From Variovorax paradoxus B4 (GTDB lineage: Bacteria > Pseudomonadota > Gammaproteobacteria > Burkholderiales > Burkholderiaceae_C): a DNA stretch of 64,000 nt. The translations under genes and the position numbers were made by a program. Of this stretch, positions 37,766-45,921 are shown one piece after another. Location: assembly GCF_000463015.1 (NCBI RefSeq), contig NC_022247.1, positions 1,054,001 to 1,118,000 of the forward strand, in the 5' to 3' direction. Every line of letters begins with the position of its first letter. Within the stretch, counting starts at the first letter, position 1. The notes under the pieces are model-generated. The model made no database searches and was not told where the DNA came from. It saw only the letters and a list, made by a program, of their open reading frames with translations.

Positions 37766-38359
37766 TCAGACGGGATTGATGAACGCGATCACGTCGTCGA
37801 GGTGGTTTTCCTCGAAATCGGACAGCGCATGGTCGCCGCCCTCGAGCAGCTTGATGTTGCTGTCGGGGTAGCGTGCCGAGGTTTCGTGCCAGTCGAGCGC
37901 TTCATCGCCCTTGGCGATGATGGCCAGCACGCGCTCGGGGCGGGTGAGTGCGCCGACCTCCATGGTGCGCAGCTCCTGGATGTACTCGGGCCGGAAATAG
38001 AAGTGCTCGGCCGGGTCGTGCCACGCGGTCTGGTCGCCGATGTAGCGCGCGAGGTCGCGCGCCGGGTGCACCGCCGGGTTCAGCAGCACGGTGCGGCAGC
38101 GCGTCATGCCGGCCACGTAGGTGGCATAGAAGCCGCCCAGCGAGGAGCCGACCACGGCCATCGACTTGCGCGGCCAGTCCGCGATGCCCTTCATCACCAT
38201 GTCGATGGCTTCGCGCGGAGAGGGCGGCAATTGCGGACACCACCACTGCAGGTCGGGGTGCTCCCGGGCCACGCGCGCGGCCATCAGCCGCGCCTTGGTG
38301 GAGCGGGGCGAGGAGCGGAATCCGTGCAGGTACAACAGATGAGTGGCTTGCGGGTCCAT
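37766..38359 (-). CDS. YqiA/YcfP-family alpha/beta hydrolase (esterase)
   Basis: This 197-residue small alpha/beta hydrolase has YLHGFRSSPRSTKA near the N-terminus (oxyanion region), the nucleophile elbow GSSLGGFYA (about residues 71-79), an acidic KGDEALDW and a final GGDHALSDFE with the catalytic His. The family is esterase-like with poorly defined natural substrates. ATG 38359 is chosen from family alignment; the frame runs on upstream without family content. A 64-base gap separates it from the RNase II-like gene. Confidence 0.82.
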   Translation of the reverse strand: MDPQATHLLYLHGFRSSPRSTKARLMAARVAREHPDLQWWCPQLPPSPREAIDMVMKGIADWPRKSMAVVGSSLGGFYATYVAGMTRCRTVLLNPAVHPARDLARYIGDQTAWHDPAEHFYFRPEYIQELRTMEVGALTRPERVLAIIAKGDEALDWHETSARYPDSNIKLLEGGDHALSDFEENHLDDVIAFINPV

Positions 38360-38703
38360 GCGGGGCGGAGACTGGAAGTGGTGCGGTCGACGACACAGCT
38401 CCGTTGAAGGAGCCGGTCGATTTTGCATGAGGACCGTGCGCCCGACGCAGTCCCCGGCGCACGGGGCTTCGATATGAGGACTTCCTGCACGCAGGTCTTG
38501 GTTTGCCACGGTTGAGGAAGCTCTGGATTCCTGGTTTCAGACTCGGCATGGGCCATATCGAGAGGCCAAAAGTATTCAGCTGAGGCGTGCAGCCGAACTC
38601 GCAAGTCAGTGCGAGTTTCAGGGCCCGCGCAGGTGTCCGCATCCCATGAAAACGGGAGGTCCACCGGCCCTTTTGCCATGCGCCGAAGCTTATGCTCAAG
38701 CCC
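38360..38703. other. Intergenic region between divergent esterase and response regulator genes
   Basis: These 344 bases hold no supported gene. At 38596-38617 an 8-bp inverted repeat (AACTCGCA, 6-base loop, TGCGAGTT) looks like a possible operator for the downstream regulator. TATGCT at 38691-38696, 7 bases before ATG 38704, is a possible -10 for a leaderless transcript. Confidence 0.45.
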
Positions 38704-39429
38704 ATGAATATCGAGGCCATGGATCCCGGGAAGACGCACCGCTGGGGCGTGCTCGTGGTCGAGGACGACAGCCGCGCGCGCGCCTTCTTCGAGGCGAGCG
38801 TGCAGCGCAGCGCCAGCCTTTTCTGGCTTGGAAGCGCCGGCACGGTGCACGAAGCATTGGCGTGGATGGCCCAGACCACCATCATTCCCGACGTGCTGCT
38901 CGTCGATCTCGGCATGCCCGACGGCAGCGGGCTCGACGTGATCCGCGAGGCCGTGGCGCGCTTTCCCGGTTGCGAGCCGCTGGTGATCTCGGTCTTCGGC
39001 GATGAGGAAAACGTGCTTGCCAGCATCGAGGCCGGCGCCGTCGGCTACATCCACAAGGACGCCGCGCCGGAGGACATTGCACAGACCATCGTGGAGATGA
39101 AGGCCGGTGCCTCGCCCATCTCGCCCATGATTGCGCGGCGGGTGCTGGCCAAGTACCGCAGCCTGCAGCTGGCGGGAACGCTCGCCGCCGCCCCGCCCGA
39201 GGCGGCCATCGGCAACACCGCGCCCAGCCTGCTGTCCGCTCGCGAGCACGAGGTGCTGACCTTGATAGCGCGCGGTTTTTCCTACGCCGAAATTGCACGC
39301 CTCAAGGGCCTGAGCGTGCACACGGTGCAGACACACATCAAGAATCTCTACGGCAAGCTGGCCGTGCATTCCAAGAGCGAGGCCGTGTTCGAGGCCACGC
39401 GCCTCGGCTTGTTGTCCCACCCGGGGTGA
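38704..39429 (+). CDS. NarL/FixJ-type response regulator
   Basis: This 241-residue protein has an N-terminal receiver domain (acidic pocket E20-D21-D22, phosphoacceptor D68 in LLVDLGMPDG, lysine in IHKDAAPED) and a C-terminal LuxR-type helix-turn-helix (about residues 178-235, LSAREHEVLTLIARGFSYAEIARLKGLSVHTVQTHIKNLYGKL). ATG 38704 is favoured over an in-frame ATG four codons upstream, which lies in the -10-like TATGCT. The histidine kinase gene overlaps its stop by 4 bases, so the pair is co-translated. Target genes are unknown. Confidence 0.88.
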   Translation: MNIEAMDPGKTHRWGVLVVEDDSRARAFFEASVQRSASLFWLGSAGTVHEALAWMAQTTIIPDVLLVDLGMPDGSGLDVIREAVARFPGCEPLVISVFGDEENVLASIEAGAVGYIHKDAAPEDIAQTIVEMKAGASPISPMIARRVLAKYRSLQLAGTLAAAPPEAAIGNTAPSLLSAREHEVLTLIARGFSYAEIARLKGLSVHTVQTHIKNLYGKLAVHSKSEAVFEATRLGLLSHPG

Positions 39430-41291
39430 GTCGCGTGGCCGGGCGCATGTTCGGAATGCCGGCGAGGGCATTTTTTGCGCTGTGGCTCGCGGCAGTCCTG
39501 ATGGTCGCGGCGGATGCCGCGATGGCCGCACCGGCGCAGGGCCCGATCGAACTTCGGCGCGGCACCGTGTCGACCACTGTCGACGGCGTGACGCACAAGG
39601 CGCCGGTCGAGCTTTCCTACCACTGGGACCGCCAGCACGGAGGCCGCCCGGGCCACGCGACGTTCGAACTGCCGTTCACGCTCGAGGCTGCGCCCGAGGC
39701 GCCCTGGGGCATCTTCATTCCCCGCGCAGGCAGCGTTCTCGAGGTGTGGCTCAACGACGCGCTGCTGCAGGTCTACGGCGACCTGGCCCGCGGCAATGGG
39801 GCGGACTACGCCAAGGCGCCTCTGTACGTGCCGGTTCCGGGGCACTTGCTGAAAGCCGGCGAGAACCGCCTGCAGGTTCGCATACGCGCCGACAGCGCCC
39901 GCAGGGCCGGGCTTTCGCGCGTGACCATCGGAGCCGCGACGCCGGTGCGCACCGATCTCTTCGAGAGCGCCTATGCCTGGCGCTTTACCGGCTCGGTGCT
40001 CCTGACCGCTTTCAGCCTGATCGTCGGCAGCATCGCACTGGCGCTGTGGCTCACCCAGGTGGACGCCGCCGCCATCGGATGGCGCCGGCGCGACAGCCTC
40101 TATTTCTGGGCCGCGCTGGCCGAGTTCTGCTGGGCGATCCGGGTGGCCGACGGCGTGATTGCCGAACCGCCTCTCCCCTGGGGTGCCTGGGGTGTGCTCA
40201 TGGCCACCTGCTATGCGGGCTGGGCCGCGTCCGCCATGATGTTCTGCTATCGCCTCGCAGGCTGGGACCGCCGCCCGCGCATGCGCTGGCTGCGCTGGCC
40301 GATGGCTGGCGTGGTGGCCGGAACCTTCGGGGCGAGCGCAATGGCGCTTTACCACGAAGAGCCCTATTGGCTCACCGGCTGGCTCGCGCTGGAGATCGGG
40401 TTCGTTGCGCTGTTCGTCGGTGCCTTCGCCGTGGCAACCATCCGGCGGCCGAACGTGGGCCGCCTGCTCGTGGCTGCCGCCGCGCTGGTGACGCTGGGCT
40501 TCGGCACCCGCGACTGGCTTGTGATCCGCCTGAGCGACGCCTACGGCGAGACCACCTGGGTGCGCTATTCCTCCGTGTTCTTCGGCATCGCGCTGCTCCT
40601 GATCGTCTTGCGGCGCTTCCATGCCGCGAGCGTCCAGGCGCGCGGCTCGGTCGCCGCCCTGGCCGAACGCGTCGCGCAGCGCGAGCGCGAACTCGCATCC
40701 ACCTTCGCCGCGCTGGAACAGGTGGCGCGCGACCAGGCGCGCACCCACGAGCGCGAGCGCATCCTGCGCGACATGCACGATGGCGTGGGCTCGCACATCA
40801 GCTCGGCCATCCGGCAGTTGCAGTCGGGCCAGGCCAGCCCGGAGGAACTGCTGCGGACGCTGTGCGACTCGCTCGACCAGCTCAAGCTGGCCATCGACTC
40901 CATTCACCTGCCGCCGGGCGACGTCGGCGCCCTGTTGGCGGCGCTGCGCTACCGGCTGGAGCCGCGCCTGGCGGCCGCGGGCATTCAGTTCGAATGGGCG
41001 TTGGACGAGGTGCCCGACGTGAAGCGGCTCGATGCGCAGGCCATGCGGCAATTGCAGTTCCTGCTGTTCGAGGCGATTTCCAACGTGTTGCAGCATGCCC
41101 AGGCGAAGACCCTCCGGATCGAAGCCGAAGCGGTGGCCGGCACCGTGCAGCTGCGCGTGATCGACGACGGCCGGGGATTCGACGCGCAGCGCGTGCCCAG
41201 GGCGCTTGCGGAGCGCGCCGCCGCCATCGGCGCCCGGCTGGCGCTCGAAAGCCGACCGGGGCGCACGGTCGTTCAGCTCGGCTTCGGCTGA
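39426..41291 (+). CDS. 7TMR-DISM-like sensor histidine kinase (HisKA_3 type)
   Basis: This 621-residue sensor has a signal sequence (about residues 11-34), a periplasmic beta-rich domain of about 150 residues (FIPRAGSVLEVWLNDALLQVYG), about seven membrane helices (190-400), then a coiled coil and a HisKA_3 dimerisation domain with H451 in ERILRDMHDGVGSH. The ATPase part has EAISNVLQHAQAK (N box) and VIDDGRGFD. This layout matches the 7TMR-DISM class. The GTG start overlaps the response regulator by 4 bases. The signal is unknown; carbohydrate-like ligands are typical for such periplasmic domains. Confidence 0.85.
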   Translation: MSRVAGRMFGMPARAFFALWLAAVLMVAADAAMAAPAQGPIELRRGTVSTTVDGVTHKAPVELSYHWDRQHGGRPGHATFELPFTLEAAPEAPWGIFIPRAGSVLEVWLNDALLQVYGDLARGNGADYAKAPLYVPVPGHLLKAGENRLQVRIRADSARRAGLSRVTIGAATPVRTDLFESAYAWRFTGSVLLTAFSLIVGSIALALWLTQVDAAAIGWRRRDSLYFWAALAEFCWAIRVADGVIAEPPLPWGAWGVLMATCYAGWAASAMMFCYRLAGWDRRPRMRWLRWPMAGVVAGTFGASAMALYHEEPYWLTGWLALEIGFVALFVGAFAVATIRRPNVGRLLVAAAALVTLGFGTRDWLVIRLSDAYGETTWVRYSSVFFGIALLLIVLRRFHAASVQARGSVAALAERVAQRERELASTFAALEQVARDQARTHERERILRDMHDGVGSHISSAIRQLQSGQASPEELLRTLCDSLDQLKLAIDSIHLPPGDVGALLAALRYRLEPRLAAAGIQFEWALDEVPDVKRLDAQAMRQLQFLLFEAISNVLQHAQAKTLRIEAEAVAGTVQLRVIDDGRGFDAQRVPRALAERAAAIGARLALESRPGRTVVQLGFG

Positions 41292-41309
41292 GGTGCCCCG
41301 CGGGGCGCG

Positions 41310-41315
41310 GATAAT
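41310..41315 (+). promoter_or_regulatory. -10-like hexamer upstream of rodA
   Basis: GATAAT ends 8 bases before the rodA ATG (41324), within the 32-base gap after the sensor kinase. No ribosome site is visible between them. Confidence 0.4.
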
Positions 41316-41323
41316 CCGCCCCC

Positions 41324-42478
41324 ATGTCCGCAGTGTTCAACCAGCCTTCCCTGGCGCGCCGGGTCGCACCCATCTTCCAGGGGTTCGACGGCTTTCTGGC
41401 CTTCGCCGTGCTGTTGCTGGTCTTTGCCGGGCTGTTGACCATGTATTCGTCGGGCTACGACCATGGCTCGCGCTTCGCCGACCACGGCCGCAACATGCTG
41501 CTGGCAGGCTTCATCATGTTCGTGGTGGCCCAGGTGCCGCCGCAGCGGCTGATGGTGGCCGCCGTGCCGCTCTATACGATGGGCGTGGCGCTGCTGGTGG
41601 CGGTGGCGCTGTTCGGCATCACCAAGAAGGGCGCGCAGCGCTGGATCAACGTGGGCGTGGTGATCCAGCCCAGCGAAATCCTCAAGATCGCAATGCCGCT
41701 GATGCTCGCCTGGTGGTTCCAGCGCCGCGAGGGCCAGCTGCGGCCGCTCGACTTCGTGGTGGCCACGGTGCTGCTGGCGGTGCCGGTCGGGCTCATCATG
41801 AAGCAGCCCGACCTGGGCACCTCGCTGCTGGTGCTGGCGGCCGGGCTGGCAGTGATCTTCTTTGCCGGGCTGCCCTGGAAGCTGATCGTGCCGCCGGTGG
41901 TGATCGGCGCCGTGGCGGTCACGCTGATCGTGGGCTTCGAGTCGCAGCTGTGCGCCGACGGCGTCGACTGGCGCGTGCTGCACGACTACCAGAAGCAGCG
42001 CGTGTGCACACTGCTCGACCCGAGCAAGGACCCGCTGGGCAAGGGCTTCCACATCATCCAGGGAATGATCGCCATCGGTTCGGGCGGAGTCGGCGGCAAG
42101 GGCTTCATGCAGGGCACGCAGACGCACCTCGAATTCATTCCCGAGCGCACCACCGACTTCATCTTCGCCGCCTATTCCGAGGAGTTCGGGCTCGTCGGCA
42201 ACCTGGCGCTGATCGGGGCCTTCATCCTGCTGATCTTCCGCGGCCTGGCCATCGCCGCGACGGCGCAGACCCTGTTCTCGCGTCTGCTGGCGGGCGCGGT
42301 CACGATGATTTTCTTCACCTATGCCTTCGTCAACATGGGCATGGTGAGCGGCATCCTGCCGGTGGTGGGCGTGCCGCTGCCGTTCATCAGCTATGGCGGC
42401 ACTGCCATGGTCACGCTGGGGCTGGGGCTGGGCATCCTGATGTCGATTGCCCGGGCCAGGAAGCTCGCCCAGAACTAG
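41324..42478 (+). CDS. rodA: Rod-shape peptidoglycan polymerase RodA (MrdB)
   Basis: This 384-residue SEDS protein has about ten membrane segments. It has GAQRWINVG, QPSEILKIAMPL, KQPDLGTSL, FIPERTTDFIFAAYSEEFGLVG and the C-terminal LPFISYGGTAMVT. Compared with FtsW in the same window it has the RodA-type insert between helices with HDYQKQRV and LDPSKDPLGKGFH. It polymerises lipid II for lateral wall growth with PBP2. The PBP2/mreBCD genes are not next to it; the neighbour is tldD. Confidence 0.95.
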   Translation: MSAVFNQPSLARRVAPIFQGFDGFLAFAVLLLVFAGLLTMYSSGYDHGSRFADHGRNMLLAGFIMFVVAQVPPQRLMVAAVPLYTMGVALLVAVALFGITKKGAQRWINVGVVIQPSEILKIAMPLMLAWWFQRREGQLRPLDFVVATVLLAVPVGLIMKQPDLGTSLLVLAAGLAVIFFAGLPWKLIVPPVVIGAVAVTLIVGFESQLCADGVDWRVLHDYQKQRVCTLLDPSKDPLGKGFHIIQGMIAIGSGGVGGKGFMQGTQTHLEFIPERTTDFIFAAYSEEFGLVGNLALIGAFILLIFRGLAIAATAQTLFSRLLAGAVTMIFFTYAFVNMGMVSGILPVVGVPLPFISYGGTAMVTLGLGLGILMSIARARKLAQN

Positions 42479-42520
42479 CGCTTAGTGCCCTTGGGCCCGG
42501 CACGGAAGAGGGCGGCTGCC

Positions 42521-42526
42521 TAGAAT
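42521..42526 (+). promoter_or_regulatory. -10-like hexamer placed for a leaderless tldD mRNA
   Basis: TAGAAT ends 6 bases before the tldD ATG (42533). No ribosome site lies in the interval. Confidence 0.45.
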
Positions 42527-42532
42527 GGCGGA

Positions 42533-43993
42533 ATGATCTCTCGCGAACCCACCATCGAGCGCCTCGCCACGGCGCAACAGCTCCTGCTCACGCCCTTCGG
42601 CCTCGACGAATCGCACCTGAGCAAGGCCCTGGCCGAGATCACCGCGCACAGGGTGGATGACGCCGATCTGTACTTCCAGTACACGCGCAGCGAGGGCTGG
42701 AGCCTCGAAGAGGGCATCGTCAAGACCGGCAGCTTCAGCATCGACCAGGGCGTCGGCGTGCGCGCGGTCAGCGGCGAGAAGACGGCCTTCGCCTATTCGG
42801 ACGACATCTCCGAGGCTTCGCTGCTCGACGCGGCCCGCACGGTGCGCTCGATTTCCTCCGCAGGCCGCACCGGCCGCGTGAAGACCGCAACCCGCAAGAT
42901 CGCCTCGAGCCGGTCGCTCTACAACGGCATCGACCCCATTTCCACCCTCGACAGCACGGCCAAGGTCAAGCTGCTCGAAAAGGTCGAGAAGCTGGCGCGT
43001 TCGCGTGACCCGCGCGTGGCGCAGGTCATGGCGGGCCTCGCGAGCGAATACGACGTGGTGCTGGTGGCGCGTGCCGACGGCACGCTGGCGGCCGATGTGC
43101 GCCCGCTGGTGCGCCTGTCGGTCACCGTGATCGCCGAGCAGAACGGCCGGCGCGAGGTCGGCTCCGGCGGCGGCGGCGGGCGCTTCGGCCTCGCCTACTT
43201 CAACGACGCGCAGATCGCCGAATACGTCGACCAGGCCGTGAAGGCCGCATTGACCAACCTCGATGCCCGTCCGGCGCCCGCCGGCGAGATGACCGTGGTG
43301 CTCGGTTCCGGCTGGCCCGGCATCCTGCTGCACGAAGCCATCGGCCACGGCCTGGAAGGCGACTTCAACCGCAAGGGCTCCAGCGCCTTCTCGGGCCGCA
43401 TCGGCCAGCGCGTGGCGGCCAAGGGCGTGACGGTGCTCGACGACGGCACCATTGCCGACCGCCGCGGTTCGCTCAACGTCGACGACGAAGGCAACGCCAG
43501 CCAGCGCAACGTGCTCATCGAGGACGGCATCCTCAAGGGCTACATCCAGGATTCGCTCAACGCGCGCCTCATGAAGGTCAAGCCCACGGGCAACGGCCGC
43601 CGCGAGAGCTATGCCCACGTGCCGATGCCGCGCATGACCAACACCTACATGCTCGGCGGCGACAAGGACCCGAAGGAAATCGTGGCCAGCATCAAGAAGG
43701 GCCTCTATGCCACCAACTTCGGCGGCGGGCAGGTCGACATCACGAGCGGCAAGTTCGTGTTCTCGGCCAGCGAGGCTTTCTGGGTCGAGAACGGCAAGAT
43801 CCAGTATCCCGTGAAGGGCGCGACCATCGTGGGCAACGGCCCCGATGCGCTCACCCGCGTGACCATGATGGGCAACGACATGGCGCTCGATTCGGGCGTG
43901 GGCACCTGCGGCAAGGAAGGCCAGAGCGTGCCGGTCGGCGTCGGCCAGCCCACCTTGCGGATCGATGGTTTGACCGTAGGCGGAACGGCCTGA
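42533..43993 (+). CDS. tldD: Metalloprotease TldD
   Basis: This 486-residue member of the TldD/PmbA family has the zinc motif HEAIGH (in ILLHEAIGHGLEGDFNRKGSSAFSG) at about residue 265, and a long C-terminal domain ending GQPTLRIDGLTVGGTA. TldD pairs with TldE/PmbA to process small peptides such as microcins and to degrade unfolded peptides; no tldE is in the window. Length is normal. The next gene starts 47 bases later. Confidence 0.95.
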   Translation: MISREPTIERLATAQQLLLTPFGLDESHLSKALAEITAHRVDDADLYFQYTRSEGWSLEEGIVKTGSFSIDQGVGVRAVSGEKTAFAYSDDISEASLLDAARTVRSISSAGRTGRVKTATRKIASSRSLYNGIDPISTLDSTAKVKLLEKVEKLARSRDPRVAQVMAGLASEYDVVLVARADGTLAADVRPLVRLSVTVIAEQNGRREVGSGGGGGRFGLAYFNDAQIAEYVDQAVKAALTNLDARPAPAGEMTVVLGSGWPGILLHEAIGHGLEGDFNRKGSSAFSGRIGQRVAAKGVTVLDDGTIADRRGSLNVDDEGNASQRNVLIEDGILKGYIQDSLNARLMKVKPTGNGRRESYAHVPMPRMTNTYMLGGDKDPKEIVASIKKGLYATNFGGGQVDITSGKFVFSASEAFWVENGKIQYPVKGATIVGNGPDALTRVTMMGNDMALDSGVGTCGKEGQSVPVGVGQPTLRIDGLTVGGTA

Positions 43994-44009
43994 GGGCTTG
44001 CTAAGCTCC

Positions 44010-44035
44010 GCTCCTCGATTTTTACAAAGAGGAGC
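44010..44035 (+). promoter_or_regulatory. Hairpin that would hide the ribosome binding site of the BamE-like lipoprotein gene
   Basis: GCTCCTC (44010-44016) pairs perfectly with GAGGAGC (44029-44035), around a 12-base A/T-rich loop. GAGGAG (44029-44034) is the ribosome site, 6 bases before ATG 44041. The fold would block translation initiation unless opened. Confidence 0.5.
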
Positions 44036-44040
44036 ATTCG

Positions 44041-44577
44041 ATGAGGATCAGGATCAACTCGTCTGCGGCCCTGTGGGCCGTGACTGCCGCGGTGGCATTG
44101 TTGGCGACGGCGGGCTGCGCATCCCGCGGCGGTTCGGGCGGCGGCCAGCCCGCGGCGGCACCCGCTGCCGCGCCGGCGGCATCGGCCCGTGGCGGCGCCA
44201 AGGCCGGCATGGATGCCAAGGGCAATGTGATCGATTCCTCCAAGGTCGAAGCCGGCAGCGGGCGCACCGTCAAGGGCCTGAATGGCTACGAAGGCGAGAT
44301 CACCGGCAATCCGGCGCGCAACAGCAGGTTCACCCGGCTGCAGATCGGCATGAGCGCCAGGCAGGTCACCGACCTTGCCGGCCCGCCGACCGACCAGGGC
44401 GCCTACGTGACGGGCAAGGCCTTCATCCCGTTCTATTTCGGCAGCGACCGCCATCGCTACGAGATGACCTACAAGGGCCAGGGCCGCCTGGTCTTCGCGG
44501 GCGGCGGCATGGGCGACTACTCCAGCGGCAACCTGATCTGGATCATTCACAACCCCAACGAATCCGGCTACCGTTGA
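44041..44577 (+). CDS. BamE/SmpA-like outer-membrane lipoprotein
   Basis: This 178-residue lipoprotein precursor has a signal peptide and lipobox LLATAGC with the lipidated Cys at about residue 26. An Ala/Gly/Pro-rich spacer leads to a BamE-like domain starting RFTRLQIGMSARQVTDLAGPPTDQGAY, the family pattern for folds that contact BamA or related envelope machines. It is probably a BamE paralogue rather than BamE itself. A terminator follows directly. The start is unambiguous because of the GAGGAG site. Confidence 0.8.
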   Translation: MRIRINSSAALWAVTAAVALLATAGCASRGGSGGGQPAAAPAAAPAASARGGAKAGMDAKGNVIDSSKVEAGSGRTVKGLNGYEGEITGNPARNSRFTRLQIGMSARQVTDLAGPPTDQGAYVTGKAFIPFYFGSDRHRYEMTYKGQGRLVFAGGGMGDYSSGNLIWIIHNPNESGYR

Positions 44578-44587
44578 GCCGTTCGTA

Positions 44588-44613
44588 GCCGGGCCTTTGC
44601 CCGGCCTTTTGTT
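44588..44613 (+). terminator. Rho-independent terminator after the BamE-like lipoprotein gene
   Basis: GCCGGGC (44588-44594) pairs with GCCCGGC (44599-44605) around CTTT, followed by a CTTTTGTTTT tract. Confidence 0.88.
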
Positions 44614-44621
44614 TTCCGTGC

Positions 44622-44627
44622 TACATT
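44622..44627 (+). promoter_or_regulatory. -10-like hexamer for the aroG leader transcript
   Basis: TACATT ends 8 bases before the leader-peptide ATG (44636), so transcription would start almost at that ATG. It lies just after the preceding terminator, as expected for a fresh promoter. The -35 is unclear. Confidence 0.4.
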
Positions 44628-44635
44628 TCGCCCAC

Positions 44636-44710
44636 ATGTCCGCCCTCCGCGCTTATTTCTTTGCCTACTTTTGGTTCCCGGTTTCCGGCGGACGAGAGGC
44701 GAGCGCGTAA
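44636..44710 (+). CDS. Aromatic-rich leader peptide of the aroG attenuator
   Basis: A 24-codon frame (ATG 44636, TAA 44708-44710) encodes a peptide with seven aromatic residues in eight positions: YFFAYFWF at residues 7-14 (codons 44654-44677). Such runs of regulatory codons mark attenuation leader peptides. Here Phe, Tyr and Trp are the three end-products of the aromatic pathway started by AroG. A terminator hairpin (44731-44766) follows, and CCGGCGG at 44685-44691 inside the frame can pair with its 5' arm. It is too short to be expected as a stable protein. Confidence 0.8.
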   Translation: MSALRAYFFAYFWFPVSGGREASA

Positions 44711-44766
44711 AGCAAACGAACACCCTCCCAAAACCGCCGGCGCCTCGAGCCCCGGCGGTTTTTTTA
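44685..44766 (+). promoter_or_regulatory. Transcription attenuator of aroG (antiterminator and terminator)
   Basis: Terminator: CCGCCGG (44734-44740) pairs with CCGGCGG (44752-44758), followed by a run of T to 44765. Antiterminator: an identical CCGGCGG at 44685-44691, inside the leader frame, can pair with 44734-44740 instead. A ribosome stalled on the early aromatic codons would leave 44685-44691 free and favour read-through into aroG. A ribosome reaching the stop would cover it and let the terminator form. The logic is that of classical trp/phe attenuators. Confidence 0.75.
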
Positions 44767-44802
44767 TGCCCTGACGATATCCACTCAAACAAGGAAAGCA
44801 CC

Positions 44803-45921
44803 ATGAGCACGAACACTGCCCCCGCCGGCGACAGCTGGTATGCGAGCGTCGAAAAAACCAGCAAGACCGACGACGAACGCATCAAGGACATCAACGTGCT
44901 GCCCCCTCCCGAACATCTGATCCGCTTCTTTCCGATTCGCGGCACGCCGGTCGAAACGCTGATCGAGGGCACCCGCCGCAACATCCACAACATCATGGCG
45001 GGCAAGGATGACCGGCTGCTGGTGGTCATGGGCCCCTGTTCGATCCACGACCCGGCCGCGGCGCTCGAATACGCCCGCCGCCTGAAGGTCGAGCGCGAAA
45101 AGTACGCCGGAACGCTCGAGATCGTGATGCGCGTGTACTTCGAGAAGCCGCGCACCACGGTCGGCTGGAAGGGCCTGATCAACGACCCGTACCTCGATGA
45201 GAGCTATCGCATCGACGAGGGCCTGCGCATGGCGCGCCAGCTGCTGATCGACATCAACCGGCTCGGGCTGCCGGCAGGCAGCGAGTTCCTCGACGTGATC
45301 TCGCCCCAGTACATCGGCGACCTGATCGCCTGGGGCGCCATCGGCGCGCGCACCACCGAAAGCCAGGTGCACCGCGAACTGGCCTCCGGCCTCTCGGCGC
45401 CCATCGGCTTCAAGAACGGCACCGACGGCAACATCCGCATCGCCACCGACGCCATCCAGGCGGCGGCGCGCGGCCACCACTTTCTCTCGGTGCACAAGAA
45501 CGGCCAGGTCGCGATCGTGCAGACCAACGGCAACCGCGACTGCCACGTGATCCTGCGCGGCGGCAAGGCGCCGAACTACGACGCCGCCAGCGTCGAGGCC
45601 GCCTGCAAGGACCTCGAGGCCGCCAAGCTGCCCCCCACGCTGATGGTCGACTGCAGCCATGCCAACAGTTCCAAGCAGCACCAGAAGCAGATCGACGTGG
45701 CCAAGGACATCGCCAACCAGATCGCCGCGGGTTCGAACCGTGTCTTCGGCGTGATGGTCGAAAGCCACCTGCAGGCCGGCGCGCAGAAGTTCACGCCGGG
45801 CAAGGACCAGCTCTCGGGGCTCGAATACGGCAAGAGCATCACCGACGCCTGCCTGGGCTGGGACGATTCGGTGCAGGTGCTCGACACCCTGTCGCAGGCC
45901 GTGAAGCAGCGCCGGCGTTAA
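44803..45921 (+). CDS. aroG: 3-deoxy-7-phosphoheptulonate (DAHP) synthase, AroG/AroF/AroH type
   Basis: This 372-residue type I DAHP synthase condenses phosphoenolpyruvate and erythrose-4-phosphate, the first step of the aromatic pathway. Motifs are MGPCSIHDPAAALEYA, VMRVYFEKPRTTVGWKGLINDP, GARTTESQVHRE, SVHKNGQVAIVQTNGN and MVDCSHANSSK. ATG 44803 has AAGGAAAG about 8 bases upstream; the open frame further 5' runs through the attenuator and is not coding. Which amino acid feeds back on the enzyme cannot be told with confidence. Its stop overlaps the convergent cupin gene by 4 bases. Confidence 0.95.
   Translation: MSTNTAPAGDSWYASVEKTSKTDDERIKDINVLPPPEHLIRFFPIRGTPVETLIEGTRRNIHNIMAGKDDRLLVVMGPCSIHDPAAALEYARRLKVEREKYAGTLEIVMRVYFEKPRTTVGWKGLINDPYLDESYRIDEGLRMARQLLIDINRLGLPAGSEFLDVISPQYIGDLIAWGAIGARTTESQVHRELASGLSAPIGFKNGTDGNIRIATDAIQAAARGHHFLSVHKNGQVAIVQTNGNRDCHVILRGGKAPNYDAASVEAACKDLEAAKLPPTLMVDCSHANSSKQHQKQIDVAKDIANQIAAGSNRVFGVMVESHLQAGAQKFTPGKDQLSGLEYGKSITDACLGWDDSVQVLDTLSQAVKQRRR

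Noticed and set aside
44671..44802. A longer N-terminus for aroG starting upstream at 44671
   Set aside because: It would run through the attenuator terminator; the family N-terminus and ribosome site fit ATG 44803.
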